A DNA stretch of 64,000 bases from Thermoplasmata archaeon (GCA_023256475.1 JAGDXP010000012.1:124001-188000), one strand, 5' to 3'. Shown: positions 49,954 through 60,250, counted from the first letter of the stretch. Notes: generated from the letters alone by a model not told the origin. Numbers and translations are program-made.

Positions 49954-50844
49954 ATGGAATTATTGAGGAAGGGCAAAGTTAAGGAGGTGTATGATTTTGA
50001 TAATGAAAAACTGCTTTTCATTTTCACCAACCAAATTTCTGTTTTTGATAAAATAATTCCTTCTTTAATCCCAAAAAAGGGAGAATCATTAGCAAGAACA
50101 TCCGCATTCTGGTTCAACAAGGCTTCTAAGTTGGGCATAAAAAATCATTTTATCTCTCTTGAAAACGGAATTAATATGTATGTTAGGAAGTTTAAGATTC
50201 CTACTGGGCGAATATCCAAAGGGGATAAAGGTTATCTAATCCCCTTAGAGTTTGTTTGTAGATATTATGTTGCAGGCACACTTTATGACAGACTGAAGAA
50301 TGGTAAAACATCCTTTAGAGACCTCGGATTTAAGTCTATGCCAAGATATGGGGATAAGCTTCCTGAGCCATTATTTGAGATTACAACCAAATTTGAGAAA
50401 ACAGATAGACTGATAACGCAGGAAGAAGCAATGGAGATTGGCGGTCTGGAGAAAGTAGAAATTGAGGACATCTTTCAAATTATTTCTAGAATGGATGAAG
50501 AGATACAAAGCGAAGTAACTAAAAGAGGATTAATTCATGTGGATGGGAAAAAAGAATTTGCGCTGGATGATGAAAGATCCCCCTATCTGGTAGACACATT
50601 TGGTACCGCTGACGAGGACAGATGGTGGGATGCCGAGAGCTTTGAAAGAGGAAATATAAGGGAGTTGAGCAAAGAATTTGTTAGGCAGTATTACAGATCC
50701 ATTGGATATTATGACAAATTGATGGAGGCAAGAGTAAAAGGTTTTAAGGAGCCTGATATTCCACCTTTGCCACCAGACATGGTATTAAAGGTCTCTGACC
50801 TATATGTTGAAATGTATGAAAGGATTACCGGGCAGAAGTGGTAA
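49954..50844 (+). CDS. purC: Phosphoribosylaminoimidazole-succinocarboxamide synthase
   Basis: GKVKEVYDF, FVCRYYVAGTLYDR, DDERSPYLVDTFGTADEDRWWD. Confidence 0.9.
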   Translation: MELLRKGKVKEVYDFDNEKLLFIFTNQISVFDKIIPSLIPKKGESLARTSAFWFNKASKLGIKNHFISLENGINMYVRKFKIPTGRISKGDKGYLIPLEFVCRYYVAGTLYDRLKNGKTSFRDLGFKSMPRYGDKLPEPLFEITTKFEKTDRLITQEEAMEIGGLEKVEIEDIFQIISRMDEEIQSEVTKRGLIHVDGKKEFALDDERSPYLVDTFGTADEDRWWDAESFERGNIRELSKEFVRQYYRSIGYYDKLMEARVKGFKEPDIPPLPPDMVLKVSDLYVEMYERITGQKW

Positions 50845-50929
50845 GCGGAGGTTACCGAGCCAGGTCAAAGGTGCTAGATTGAGGGTCTAGTTCCGTAGGG
50901 ATCCGAGGGTTCAAATCCCTCCCTCCGCA
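50845..50929 (+). tRNA. tRNA-Leu (GAG)
   Basis: GCGGAGG/CCTCCGC acceptor, CTAGA-TTGAGGG-TCTAG anticodon arm, long variable arm, GAGGG-TTCAAAT-CCCTC T arm, discriminator A. Confidence 0.95.
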
Positions 50930-50935
50930 TCGTAT

Positions 50936-50982
50936 ATTTGCATGACATTCTTCGCAGTTGAATGGAACTGTCATGGTTGCAA
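50936..50982. other. Imperfect inverted repeat/hairpin downstream of tRNA-Leu
   Basis: TTTGCATGACA ... TGTCATGGTTGCAAA; CATGACA 50941-50947 pairs with TGTCATG 50969-50975, followed by A-run. Confidence 0.4.
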
Positions 50983-51195
50983 AAAAGGAAAAGGCAGTAC
51001 GATAGTTATAGCACAATTAAAGAATCAAATGAAGATGTAGAATTTCGCAACTTACATGAAATTATGTAAATGCTAGGAGCTATTTTTATGGTTATATATG
51101 AAGATATTAGAATTTCTAAAATGTTAAGATATACTTGAAAATTTTCCAATTTAGGAAATATAAATTAAATTGGTAAAATTGAAAGCGAAAAAAGA

Positions 51196-51206
51196 TTATA
51201 TATTTT
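51196..51206 (+). promoter_or_regulatory. TATA box of thermopsin-like gene
   Basis: TTATATATTTT centred about 25 nt before ATG 51225; preceded by purine-rich AAAAAAGA. Confidence 0.5.
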
Positions 51207-51224
51207 CTTTACAATATCTATACC

Positions 51225-54200
51225 ATGAGACAAAAATATGCAGTATTTGTGATTCTATTGGCGTTCTTATTCTTGATATCTTACGCCTATGCAGCCGTTC
51301 CAAATGATTCAAATGCTGCCAAAGCTCCAAATGTATTTAATCAGAACAGACAGTCATCAGTAACCGTAACACAGAGCTATTTGAAAACCCTAGAGAATAA
51401 AATTCTCACAAATATAAAAAATTCCAAAGTACCATTGAAATATGTGATGTTGCCGAACTTTAATCCGTCCGTATTAAATAAGCCCGGTGAACTGGTACAC
51501 CCAGGTTATGCTGTTGCTCCTGCTCCAATGGGTCTGGGGTTCTATGGTATTGTGAACCAATCTGGAACACTCGTCGGAAGCAATTATACATCACCTTCTT
51601 ATGAAGCAACAGTTTCATTGAGCAATCTCTCAGATTTCAATCTCGTGGATGATGGGCCTTATTCCGTAACATTCCAATTAAATGCAGTTCTTCATAATGT
51701 TACACTATTTGGAAATTCAAGCTATAATTTCTGGACACAGAATGTTGTTTTCTATTCTGCAAGGACGCACGAACTAACCTTCCTTGATAACATATGGAAC
51801 TTCTCAAGCCCAGCTTTCTACATGTCTCCAAATGTATTTTATGAGCACGGGCCAAATGGAACTCTATACCCACCAATATTCTATTACGCATTTGGCCCAA
51901 CATTTACAGTTCAATATCCGTTCAGCTTATCCCTCTATCTTAATTCAACGTTAATTAACGGAAGATCGACCATATTCTTCAATTACTCTCTCACAAGCAA
52001 TGGAAAGACTACATCAGGTTCATACGATTATGCGATTTTCAATTCAACTTATGGTCTGACCAATTACTCTGCCCCAGCCCCCACATATTTAGTTTCAGGC
52101 AATACGATAACACCTACCGGATTCATACCTTATGATGCAGAAATTATGATAGGAGGGCCCGGTGGAGGTTCAACGGCCGATATACTTAACATCAACGGCA
52201 CCATGTCCTTAAAGTACTGGACTTCTGCCGGCTATGTGAACGTACCATCCGCCTATGACATAGGCTCAGAGACCGGTGAAACCTCAACAGGTGTGGATGT
52301 GTATTATAAGACACCTGGCACAGCGGTATTAACTACAGGTCCGTCCTTTGTTTATGGGTTATGGGGAATGGGAAATACGGCATTCTACAATTATCACGGC
52401 TCCATATATCCATCAAATTCATTCCTATTTGTGACCCCAGGAAATCAGTTCAACTCAAGCCTAGCACAGTGGGCCCCCTTGACATTGCAGGGCTCCTATG
52501 ATTTCTATTTACCCGGGAATAATTACAATGCAACCGTAATGCTTTCAAATTACAATCCTGTGAGCACAAATCTCACTTCAATGAATGGCCAAATCGTTAA
52601 GCTCAGTTATAATAGTAGCATGGGAGTGTACACACCCTTAATGGCCATGGGCAACAGTCAATTGAAATATATAACCTATCCATCCTCAAATCCACTTTAT
52701 GGAACGACCCTTGATCCCATGGTTCTGTACAACAATAACGTCATGTTCAATCCCGTTTTCTCAATGGTAAATGATTATTCATTCCCTGTCTTCCCCGCTG
52801 TATGGCTCATGAACACAAATAAGTATGTGGTCATAGAAAATGAGCCCAGTTTCATCATACAGCCAAGTCTCTACACCTCATTGGTCTACAGCTTCTTTGG
52901 TATGCCAATGTATAATTCCCTAGGATACTGGTTGTACAATACATCAAATATTGAGCTCACCGGAAATTACATATCAGGTTTCTACTCTAAGGAATTGGGA
53001 GGGTTCCCTGCAGCCAATGTCATTATCTGGAATTCAACAAACGATGTTGTATTTGGTAATTATTTCAATGTGTCTGATAGTGCTCTCCTGCTATACAATG
53101 AAAACAGCACCATGGCAGGCAACGTTGTATCTCACAACTACTTTGTTGCCAATTTAATTGTTTACGAACCGGAATATTCGGCAGTAGATATGAACACCTT
53201 CACAGGGGGTTATCCAGTCGCGATCTATGCGTTTTCATCTGGCAACATGATATATGATAATTACTTCAGTGAACCACTTCTTGTGTTCAATTATCCATAC
53301 AATATTTACAATGGGTTTACAGCGCTCTATTATGACTTCTGGAATATAAGCTCCACAAAGGCGAGTCAGGTTGGTTCATACAACGGATTCAACATCAGCT
53401 CCTATGAGAATATTATAGGAGGGCAGTATGTATCAGGTAACTACTGGTGGAACTATAACGGATTCCTTCCATTCAATGATTCCGGATTGATATATCTTGG
53501 TGGCGATTATGCACCTGAACAGTTCCCATATACATTGACAGTTCAGGAAACTGGTCTGGGATCAAGCCCATTGTGGTATGGGGAAGTGCCAAATGCCCTC
53601 TATTCCACAATGTTCGGATACATACCGGAATTCATGGTAAGCACATATTCAAGCATAGCATTTGGTCTTAATAACGGTACATATGAGGTAATGGTTGGAA
53701 GCCCAGGATATACGGTTACGCAGAGTTTCCCCATAGTGAGGATAAACGGTCAAAGCCAGACCATCTATGCAACATTCACGCCAATTGAATATGCGGTGAC
53801 TTTCATGGAACAGGGCTTACCAACGGGTGAACAATGGAGCTTAACTGTAGGCGGAAGCACGTACACCACAACATCTTCCAACATAACAGTAATGCTTCCT
53901 ATGGGTACATACACATACAGTTATTCATCAGTAAGCGGGTATAAGTTGATAAATGGGACTGGAACAGTTAATGTAAACATGTCAGGCATAATGGTAACAG
54001 CTACATACATGCAGTTGATGTACCAGGTAACATTCATGGAATCCGGGCTAATGTCAGGTAATTCTTGGTCAGTCACATTTAACGGAATGACTCAGACGTC
54101 CACTGCAGCATCAATAAGCTTTATGGTTCCTAATGGAACGTACTTCTACCAAGTATCCAATGTAAACGGATATACTCTAGCCAACTCCCAAGGACTGGTT

Positions 54201-54617
54201 TCGGTTAATGGCAACAATATTACTGTGACAGTATCATACACACCACTGCCAGCTGCTCCCTCAAAGTACACAGTTGAATTTGTAGAAGTCGGGTTGCCGG
54301 CAAATACAACATGGAGCGTTACATTGAACGGTCAAACCTTGAGCACATCTTCATCTTCAGTAAGCTTCAATGAGGTAAATGGGATTTACACATATACAGT
54401 GGGTAGCGTTTCTGGATACTCTTTGAATTCAACATCAGGAGTGGTATCTGTCAATGGAAACAACATAGTTATCACGCTGTACTTCCATAAGGCTGCTCCA
54501 CCACCATCTTCACCATACACAGCACAGGGAATAATGGTAGGGTTCCTGTTCGGTTTCCTATTGACCATAATAGTTATGGCCATAGCCCTTGTTGCAGGGA
54601 GAAGGAAGAAGGAATAA
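51225..54617 (+). CDS. Thermopsin-like (peptidase A5) secreted acid protease with C-terminal repeats and TM anchor
   Basis: Signal peptide; MGLGFYGIVNQSG..., FQLNAVLHNVTLFGNSSYNFWTQNVVFY..LTFLDNIWNFS; C-terminal VTFxExGLPxGxxWSVTxNG repeats; terminal TM GIMVGFLFGFLLTIIVMAIALVAGRRKKE. Confidence 0.88.
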   Translation: MRQKYAVFVILLAFLFLISYAYAAVPNDSNAAKAPNVFNQNRQSSVTVTQSYLKTLENKILTNIKNSKVPLKYVMLPNFNPSVLNKPGELVHPGYAVAPAPMGLGFYGIVNQSGTLVGSNYTSPSYEATVSLSNLSDFNLVDDGPYSVTFQLNAVLHNVTLFGNSSYNFWTQNVVFYSARTHELTFLDNIWNFSSPAFYMSPNVFYEHGPNGTLYPPIFYYAFGPTFTVQYPFSLSLYLNSTLINGRSTIFFNYSLTSNGKTTSGSYDYAIFNSTYGLTNYSAPAPTYLVSGNTITPTGFIPYDAEIMIGGPGGGSTADILNINGTMSLKYWTSAGYVNVPSAYDIGSETGETSTGVDVYYKTPGTAVLTTGPSFVYGLWGMGNTAFYNYHGSIYPSNSFLFVTPGNQFNSSLAQWAPLTLQGSYDFYLPGNNYNATVMLSNYNPVSTNLTSMNGQIVKLSYNSSMGVYTPLMAMGNSQLKYITYPSSNPLYGTTLDPMVLYNNNVMFNPVFSMVNDYSFPVFPAVWLMNTNKYVVIENEPSFIIQPSLYTSLVYSFFGMPMYNSLGYWLYNTSNIELTGNYISGFYSKELGGFPAANVIIWNSTNDVVFGNYFNVSDSALLLYNENSTMAGNVVSHNYFVANLIVYEPEYSAVDMNTFTGGYPVAIYAFSSGNMIYDNYFSEPLLVFNYPYNIYNGFTALYYDFWNISSTKASQVGSYNGFNISSYENIIGGQYVSGNYWWNYNGFLPFNDSGLIYLGGDYAPEQFPYTLTVQETGLGSSPLWYGEVPNALYSTMFGYIPEFMVSTYSSIAFGLNNGTYEVMVGSPGYTVTQSFPIVRINGQSQTIYATFTPIEYAVTFMEQGLPTGEQWSLTVGGSTYTTTSSNITVMLPMGTYTYSYSSVSGYKLINGTGTVNVNMSGIMVTATYMQLMYQVTFMESGLMSGNSWSVTFNGMTQTSTAASISFMVPNGTYFYQVSNVNGYTLANSQGLVSVNGNNITVTVSYTPLPAAPSKYTVEFVEVGLPANTTWSVTLNGQTLSTSSSSVSFNEVNGIYTYTVGSVSGYSLNSTSGVVSVNGNNIVITLYFHKAAPPPSSPYTAQGIMVGFLFGFLLTIIVMAIALVAGRRKKE
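53529..54494 (+). repeat. Tandem Ig-like repeat units in thermopsin-like protein (4 divergent copies)
   Basis: Copies begin near 53529 (YTLTVQETGLGSSPLW), 53790 (YAVTFMEQGLPTGEQWS), 54021 (YQVTFMESGLMSGNSWS), 54267 (YTVEFVEVGLPANTTWS); spacing 231-261 bp. Confidence 0.85.
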
Positions 54618-54741
54618 ATTTTCTTATATCATTTTAATTTCTTTTTGATTTTTCTCTACAGATAGTATAGTTCTATGCGAGAATTTCTAAAACTTGCCTT
54701 CGGTTCAAGTAAAAGAATATTATCAGTAAAGATTTAATTAT

Positions 54742-55302
54742 ATGATATGTTTAATCATTATGCTATCCGTGAATGAGAGCGCAATTGGCAGGACAGCAAA
54801 AGTAGGTATTGTTGCTATAGTTCTGGTAGTACTCGTGATTGGAGCTGCCTTCTATTATATGCAATTGGAAAAAACAGGCGGGATAAAATCTTCCAAGCCG
54901 CAGCTTTCCGGAAATCTCTATCCAATAACTACTCTTGGTCAGCAGTTGATCCTGCAAATAAACTTAACATCCCCAACAAACTTAACTGGCGCTAGCTCTA
55001 TTGAGCTTCAACTGTCAGGAGGGGGAATTTCAGGAGTAATAACACTAACATATTCATCTACCACTGCCACTGTTTCTGGTGCCACTGTTTACTTCTATAA
55101 CTCTCAGAAAACTGTAGGCGCAAACATCGTTAACCCGGGAAATAAGGAGGTCGGCAGAAATGGAGTGAATTTCGTTGAAAACCATGCCTATTTGTATGTC
55201 TACTTGTCACCCAATGCCGGATTCTCCTCATGGGCAGGTGTACAGATTGCATTGATTGATCCAAACTACACAGGCACAATTGTTTACACAGTCCCCACTT
55301 AA
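54742..55302 (+). CDS. Exported/membrane-anchored hypothetical protein
   Basis: Single N-terminal TM (KVGIVAIVLVVLVIGAAFYYM) and beta-rich, Ser/Thr/Asn-rich ectodomain; start may be ATG 54760. Confidence 0.65.
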   Translation: MICLIIMLSVNESAIGRTAKVGIVAIVLVVLVIGAAFYYMQLEKTGGIKSSKPQLSGNLYPITTLGQQLILQINLTSPTNLTGASSIELQLSGGGISGVITLTYSSTTATVSGATVYFYNSQKTVGANIVNPGNKEVGRNGVNFVENHAYLYVYLSPNAGFSSWAGVQIALIDPNYTGTIVYTVPT

Positions 55303-55366
55303 TTTCTGAAATTTTTTAATTGTTCTATCATAGCAACCTTTTATTATTTATAAATCATAGGGGCGC

Positions 55367-56335
55367 ATGAAGGTCTTCAATAACATTCTAGAGACAATAG
55401 GAAATACGCCTATTGTTAAACTGAATAAAATTCCAGATAGAGATATGAAAATTTATGCGAAATTGGAATACTTCAATCCTAGCGGAAGCATAAAGGACAG
55501 AATGGCCCACTATATTATACAGAAGGCGGAAGAGGAGGGCAAGATTAATGGTATAATCGTTGAAAACAGTTCCGGCAACATGGGGGCATCATTAGCCATG
55601 ATTGGAGCAGTTAAAGGGTACAGGGTCATTATCACCATCCCAGATAAAATGAGCCAGGAGAAGATAAACCTTATGAAGGCGTTTGGAGCAGATGTGATTG
55701 TAACGAAAACCGATGTACCCTACGACTCTCCAGAGAGTTATTACTCCATGGCCAGAAAAATTTCTGAGGAGTTTGGTGCGTACTATCCAGATCAGTATAA
55801 CAACCCATACAATATAGAAGCGCATTACAGAATAACAGGACCAGAAATATGGGATCAGATGGATGGAAAAATCGACATTCTAGTGGCTGGTATAGGGACA
55901 GGTGGAACTATCTCAGGGGTTGGAAAATTTCTTAAGGAGAAAAATCCAGATATCAAGATAATTGGTGTTGATCCTGAGGGATCGGTATTCTATCACTACT
56001 TCAAGGAAAAGAAGCTTATTAAGCCTCATGTGTATAAAGTGGAAGGAATTGGTGAAGATTACCTTGTTAAGGATGTGGATTTCTCCGTGATAGATGATAT
56101 TATTCAGGTTAACGATAAGGAATCCTTCAATATGGCCAGAAGGCTTGCTTTCGAAGAAGGAATTTTTGCTGGAGGCTCATCTGGCTCGGCAATGGTCGCT
56201 GCGCTTCGGGTTGCAAAGGATAACAGGGACAAAAATATTCTGGTTATATTCCCGGATTCAGGGGACAGGTATCTGAGCAAAATTTACAACGATGAGTGGA
56301 TGATAAAAAACGGTTTCATGGAGGCAGATGAATGA
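55367..56335 (+). CDS. PLP-dependent cysteine synthase/cystathionine beta-synthase
   Basis: LETIGNTPIVKLNKI, NPSGSIKDRMA, ENSSGNMGASLA, GIGTGGTISGVGKFLKE. Confidence 0.93.
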   Translation: MKVFNNILETIGNTPIVKLNKIPDRDMKIYAKLEYFNPSGSIKDRMAHYIIQKAEEEGKINGIIVENSSGNMGASLAMIGAVKGYRVIITIPDKMSQEKINLMKAFGADVIVTKTDVPYDSPESYYSMARKISEEFGAYYPDQYNNPYNIEAHYRITGPEIWDQMDGKIDILVAGIGTGGTISGVGKFLKEKNPDIKIIGVDPEGSVFYHYFKEKKLIKPHVYKVEGIGEDYLVKDVDFSVIDDIIQVNDKESFNMARRLAFEEGIFAGGSSGSAMVAALRVAKDNRDKNILVIFPDSGDRYLSKIYNDEWMIKNGFMEADE

Positions 56336-57462
56336 AATTTACCACCACGATGATACACCAGGGGGAGGAACCTGATTATGGAAGATCAGGGGATGTAATA
56401 CATCCTATCCACCTATCCACAACATTTGCCAGAGTTGATCCTGAAAAGCCCACTGGTGGATTCGAATATACAAGAACCTCCAATCCCACAAGGATTCTGT
56501 TTGAGTCCAAAGTGGCAGCAGCGGAGAAAGGAAAATACGGGCTCGCTTTCAGTTCTGGCCTTGCTGCGGAAACTAATGTCATTGCATCTCTCCTTGAAAG
56601 GGGAAGCAGGATAATAGCGCATGATGACCTCTACGGTGGAACATCCCGTCTATTTGAGAAGGTGTTTTCGAAATTTGGAATAACATACGAAAAAGTCAAT
56701 TTGAAGGACCCTTCCAACTTATCATCAGTTAGAGGTAAATATAACATGGTCTGGTTTGAAACACCTTCAAACCCGCTTCTAGGAATTATAGATATAAAAG
56801 AAATATCCAGCATAGCTCATGAGAATGGTGCGTTGGTTGTTGTAGACAATACTTTTGCAACGCCAGCTCTTCAAAACCCGTTAGAATTGGGTGCAGATAT
56901 TGTATTGCACAGCACAACCAAATACATAAACGGGCACAGTGACTCCCTGGGCGGGGCACTGGTGTTGAATCGGGAAGATTTGTTTGAAAAATTAGTATTT
57001 CATCAGAATGCGATAGGCGCTGTAATGTCACCATTTGATTCCTATTTGAGTGCCAGAGGTCTTAAAACACTTGAATTGAGGATGGAAGCTCACAGCAGAA
57101 ATGCAATGGAAATAGCCAGATTCTTGAGAGACCACGAGAAAGTGGAGAAAGTCTATTATCCAGGTCTGGAAGATCATGAGGGGTATAACGTGGCTAAGGC
57201 TCAAATGAGAAAATTTGGGGGGATGCTGAGTTTTAGGTACAGAGGGGATGTGAAGGTATTCCTGAAAAGGTTGAGATATTTTCTGCTCGCAGAAAGTTTA
57301 GGGGGAATAGAATCATTGATTGAGGTACCCTATTATATGACCCATGCAAGTTTAAAAGAAGAGGACAGGAGAAAGCTGGGAATTGACGAAAAATTGATCA
57401 GAGTTTCGGTGGGAATCGAAAATATTGAAGATCTACTGGAAGATCTACAAAATTCTTTATGA
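56332..57462 (+). CDS. Cystathionine gamma-synthase/lyase (Cys/Met metabolism PLP enzyme)
   Basis: FEYTRTSNPTR, AFSSGLAAE, VVVDNTFATPALQNPLELGADIVLHSTTKYINGHSD. Confidence 0.95.
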   Translation: MKFTTTMIHQGEEPDYGRSGDVIHPIHLSTTFARVDPEKPTGGFEYTRTSNPTRILFESKVAAAEKGKYGLAFSSGLAAETNVIASLLERGSRIIAHDDLYGGTSRLFEKVFSKFGITYEKVNLKDPSNLSSVRGKYNMVWFETPSNPLLGIIDIKEISSIAHENGALVVVDNTFATPALQNPLELGADIVLHSTTKYINGHSDSLGGALVLNREDLFEKLVFHQNAIGAVMSPFDSYLSARGLKTLELRMEAHSRNAMEIARFLRDHEKVEKVYYPGLEDHEGYNVAKAQMRKFGGMLSFRYRGDVKVFLKRLRYFLLAESLGGIESLIEVPYYMTHASLKEEDRRKLGIDEKLIRVSVGIENIEDLLEDLQNSL

Positions 57463-57533
57463 TTTTCAGATTTTTAGATAAAAAGTCATTGATTGCCCCG
57501 GAAATATTTTTAGCCTAATGATAATCATACCCT

Positions 57534-58955
57534 ATGTCCAATGAACTTAGAAGAAACTCCATAGGTTTTTGGGGTGTGGTTTTCTACGCAGTCTCTGTTA
57601 TTTTTCCTGCGGGAGCTTTTGCAATTACTGGTGTAGCAGCAATGACCTATGCCGGAGAGACAGCACCGCTAGCATTTTTATTGGGTGGATTAACACTTTT
57701 CCTAGCCATTATACCAGTATACATATTTTCATCCAAAATTTCTAATGCAGGTGGATATTATAAATTTGTAGAGGCAGCAACTCAAGAAAAGTATATTTCA
57801 AAGAGCGTAGGTTTATGGCATGCGTTCTGGATAATTGGAGATATGATTGCAGCTTCAATTATAGTTGGCTGGTTTACTTGGGTTGGATTAAGCAGTCTGG
57901 TAGGATACAACCTCCCATTTTATATGGTGGTTCTTCTTTCCTTCATCGTTCCTGTACTATATCTCATAGTGGGATATTTTGGAATAAAATTCGCATCCTG
58001 GACAGCAATAACTGTGGGACTTGTGCAATTAGTATTTTTCACAGTTCTAGCTTTGATGTTGATATTCAAAACACACTACAATGGACTGCAATACTTCAAC
58101 ATTTCAAATTCCACTAATGGTCTTTATGGGTTCTTCTTGGCCATGGTAGTTGGAGCATTCCTTGCCTATGGTGGATACGGTTCTGTTGTTTCATTGGGTG
58201 AGGAGGCTAAGCTTTCAAAAAGCAGTATTAAAAAAGCCATAATTGTTTCCCTTTTGATAATGGTTACTTTTGACACTCTTGTTGTCTATAGTATAGTTTC
58301 AGCAGCAGGGCCTAACCTGTCCCAAGCGACTTCTTCCTTTGCCCCCGGGCTATATGAAGTAACCCTTTACTTCGGAACTGACTTAGCCATATTGTCATTT
58401 CTAATAGTAATTGTATCACAGGTATTTTCTCCGGTGATTTTCGGCAATAGCGGAGCCAGAACTTTATTCTCATTGTCAAGGGATGGGCTGCTACCAAAAA
58501 GTCTGTCAAAAGTCCATGAAAAGTATAGGAGTCCTCACATTGCAACGTTGGTTGTCTTTGCTATTCTAATTCTTGGAATTTTGTTGACGTTGGGACCTCT
58601 TGTATTGATATATGGTGAAGCAAATGGAAGCTTTTTCGCTTGGGTTATCTGGGGAACAGCCATAACAATCTTTACCCTGCTCTACCATATAGTTGTAAAC
58701 CAAACCCTACCATTGTTCCTGAAAAGACTCAGGGAAAAGTTCGATTTATTGAGGGTCCTATACGCGATAGTTGCTCCAACAGTCGCATCCATAATAATGG
58801 CCATAGCCATATATTATTCACTGGCAGGACTGACTTCTCCCCTCAATGTTGTTTATGTAATGATTCCATCATGGATCATTATATCACTTGCCATAATCTA
58901 TTTAAGAAGGAAGAGCACCAGTGTGGATCACTATGCAAGAATAATGGAGCGATAA
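57534..58955 (+). CDS. APC-superfamily amino acid permease
   Basis: Polytopic; ITGVAAMTYAGETAPLAFLLGGL, AFLAYGGYGSVVSLGEEAK, FGNSGARTLFSLSRDGLLPK. Confidence 0.9.
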   Translation: MSNELRRNSIGFWGVVFYAVSVIFPAGAFAITGVAAMTYAGETAPLAFLLGGLTLFLAIIPVYIFSSKISNAGGYYKFVEAATQEKYISKSVGLWHAFWIIGDMIAASIIVGWFTWVGLSSLVGYNLPFYMVVLLSFIVPVLYLIVGYFGIKFASWTAITVGLVQLVFFTVLALMLIFKTHYNGLQYFNISNSTNGLYGFFLAMVVGAFLAYGGYGSVVSLGEEAKLSKSSIKKAIIVSLLIMVTFDTLVVYSIVSAAGPNLSQATSSFAPGLYEVTLYFGTDLAILSFLIVIVSQVFSPVIFGNSGARTLFSLSRDGLLPKSLSKVHEKYRSPHIATLVVFAILILGILLTLGPLVLIYGEANGSFFAWVIWGTAITIFTLLYHIVVNQTLPLFLKRLREKFDLLRVLYAIVAPTVASIIMAIAIYYSLAGLTSPLNVVYVMIPSWIIISLAIIYLRRKSTSVDHYARIMER

Positions 58956-58956
58956 A

Positions 58957-60081
58957 ATGGTTAAACCAGAATTTCGAAGGCTACCCCTGGTTGTGGAGGG
59001 AACAAGGGGAAATTATATTATCTCAAATGGTAAAAGCTACCTGGATATATCAGGTTCTGCCATGACAGTGGGATACGATTTCTTAAATCAAATACCCTCC
59101 CCTGTCAGCCTATTGGTTTATGATAACATATACACAAGGGAGTTGACCGAGAGACTTAAAGAAATCAGCGGTTTTGAAAATGTAGCTTATTCTACTAGCG
59201 GGACAGAAGCCTGTGATGCTGCATTGTGGAGGCACAAAGGAAACATAATTTCATTGGAAGGGGGTTACCACGGGTTATCTAATCTGACATTCAAAGTTTC
59301 AAATGGCTCAGGAATAGATAAAACAAATTCCATCGTGCATCTAAAAGTAGACGGTAGGAGGGACGAAGTTGAAGATGTTATCAGTTATAACGAAAATTTA
59401 CTTGAAGATGCTCACCATCTGCTGAATTTAAGGAATTCAACCCTGATCCTAGAACTCATTCAATCTGACGGAGGCCTTTATGAACTTTCAGAGGATTTCC
59501 TTAAATATATAGAGGAAAAAATTGAAGAATATGAGCTCAGGTTGATAATTGATGAAGTGTATACCGGATTCGGACGTTCTGGGGAAATGCTTCTTTTCAA
59601 AAGGAAGAATATAAAGCCCGATATGGTCTGTTTGGGAAAAGGTATGGCGGCCGGTTTTCCCATGGGGGCAGTTTTATACAATGGTGACTGGGACTTGCCT
59701 TATCACGGAGCAATATCAATGCAAGGTGGTAACATGGCAACTTCTTTCGCCTCACTGAAGGTGATGGATTTCTTAACTGAGGAGAATTTAAGGATGGTCA
59801 GAGAAAATGGAGAAAGAATAATTAAAGAAATAAAAGAGATACAATCTCCCTATGTTTATGAGGTGAGGGGAAGGGGTTATATGATAGGCATAGAGATAGG
59901 CACAGAGAAAACATATGACCAAGAAAGAGCCGATGAAATCAGAAAAAAGCTCTATGAAAACGGTATAATAATTACCTTGGTGGGGAAACACAACAATGTG
60001 GTAAAGATAACCCCCCCTATAACCCTAACAGAAATTGAAATTGAAAGGCTTATTATGGGTTTGAAGAAAGCTCTTATTTAG
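58957..60081 (+). CDS. Class III PLP-dependent aminotransferase
   Basis: STSGTEACDAALWRHKG, LIIDEVYTGFGRSGEML, CLGKGMAAGFPMGAVL. Confidence 0.9.
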   Translation: MVKPEFRRLPLVVEGTRGNYIISNGKSYLDISGSAMTVGYDFLNQIPSPVSLLVYDNIYTRELTERLKEISGFENVAYSTSGTEACDAALWRHKGNIISLEGGYHGLSNLTFKVSNGSGIDKTNSIVHLKVDGRRDEVEDVISYNENLLEDAHHLLNLRNSTLILELIQSDGGLYELSEDFLKYIEEKIEEYELRLIIDEVYTGFGRSGEMLLFKRKNIKPDMVCLGKGMAAGFPMGAVLYNGDWDLPYHGAISMQGGNMATSFASLKVMDFLTEENLRMVRENGERIIKEIKEIQSPYVYEVRGRGYMIGIEIGTEKTYDQERADEIRKKLYENGIIITLVGKHNNVVKITPPITLTEIEIERLIMGLKKALI

Positions 60082-60235
60082 AATAATATTTTTGTCATAC
60101 TATAATATTATTTTTGTCTTATGAAAATTATCAAGAAAGTTAAAATTCCCTTCATCCTAGAGAAATTTTTAATCGTGTGACATTATAGAGCAATAATTCA
60201 TAAACTATTAATATATGGCTTTATCTACTTATTTC

Positions 60236-60241
60236 GGAGGT
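60236..60241 (+). promoter_or_regulatory. Shine-Dalgarno sequence of S-layer-like gene
   Basis: GGAGGT ending 9 nt before ATG 60251. Confidence 0.65.
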
Positions 60242-60250
60242 AAACTAATT

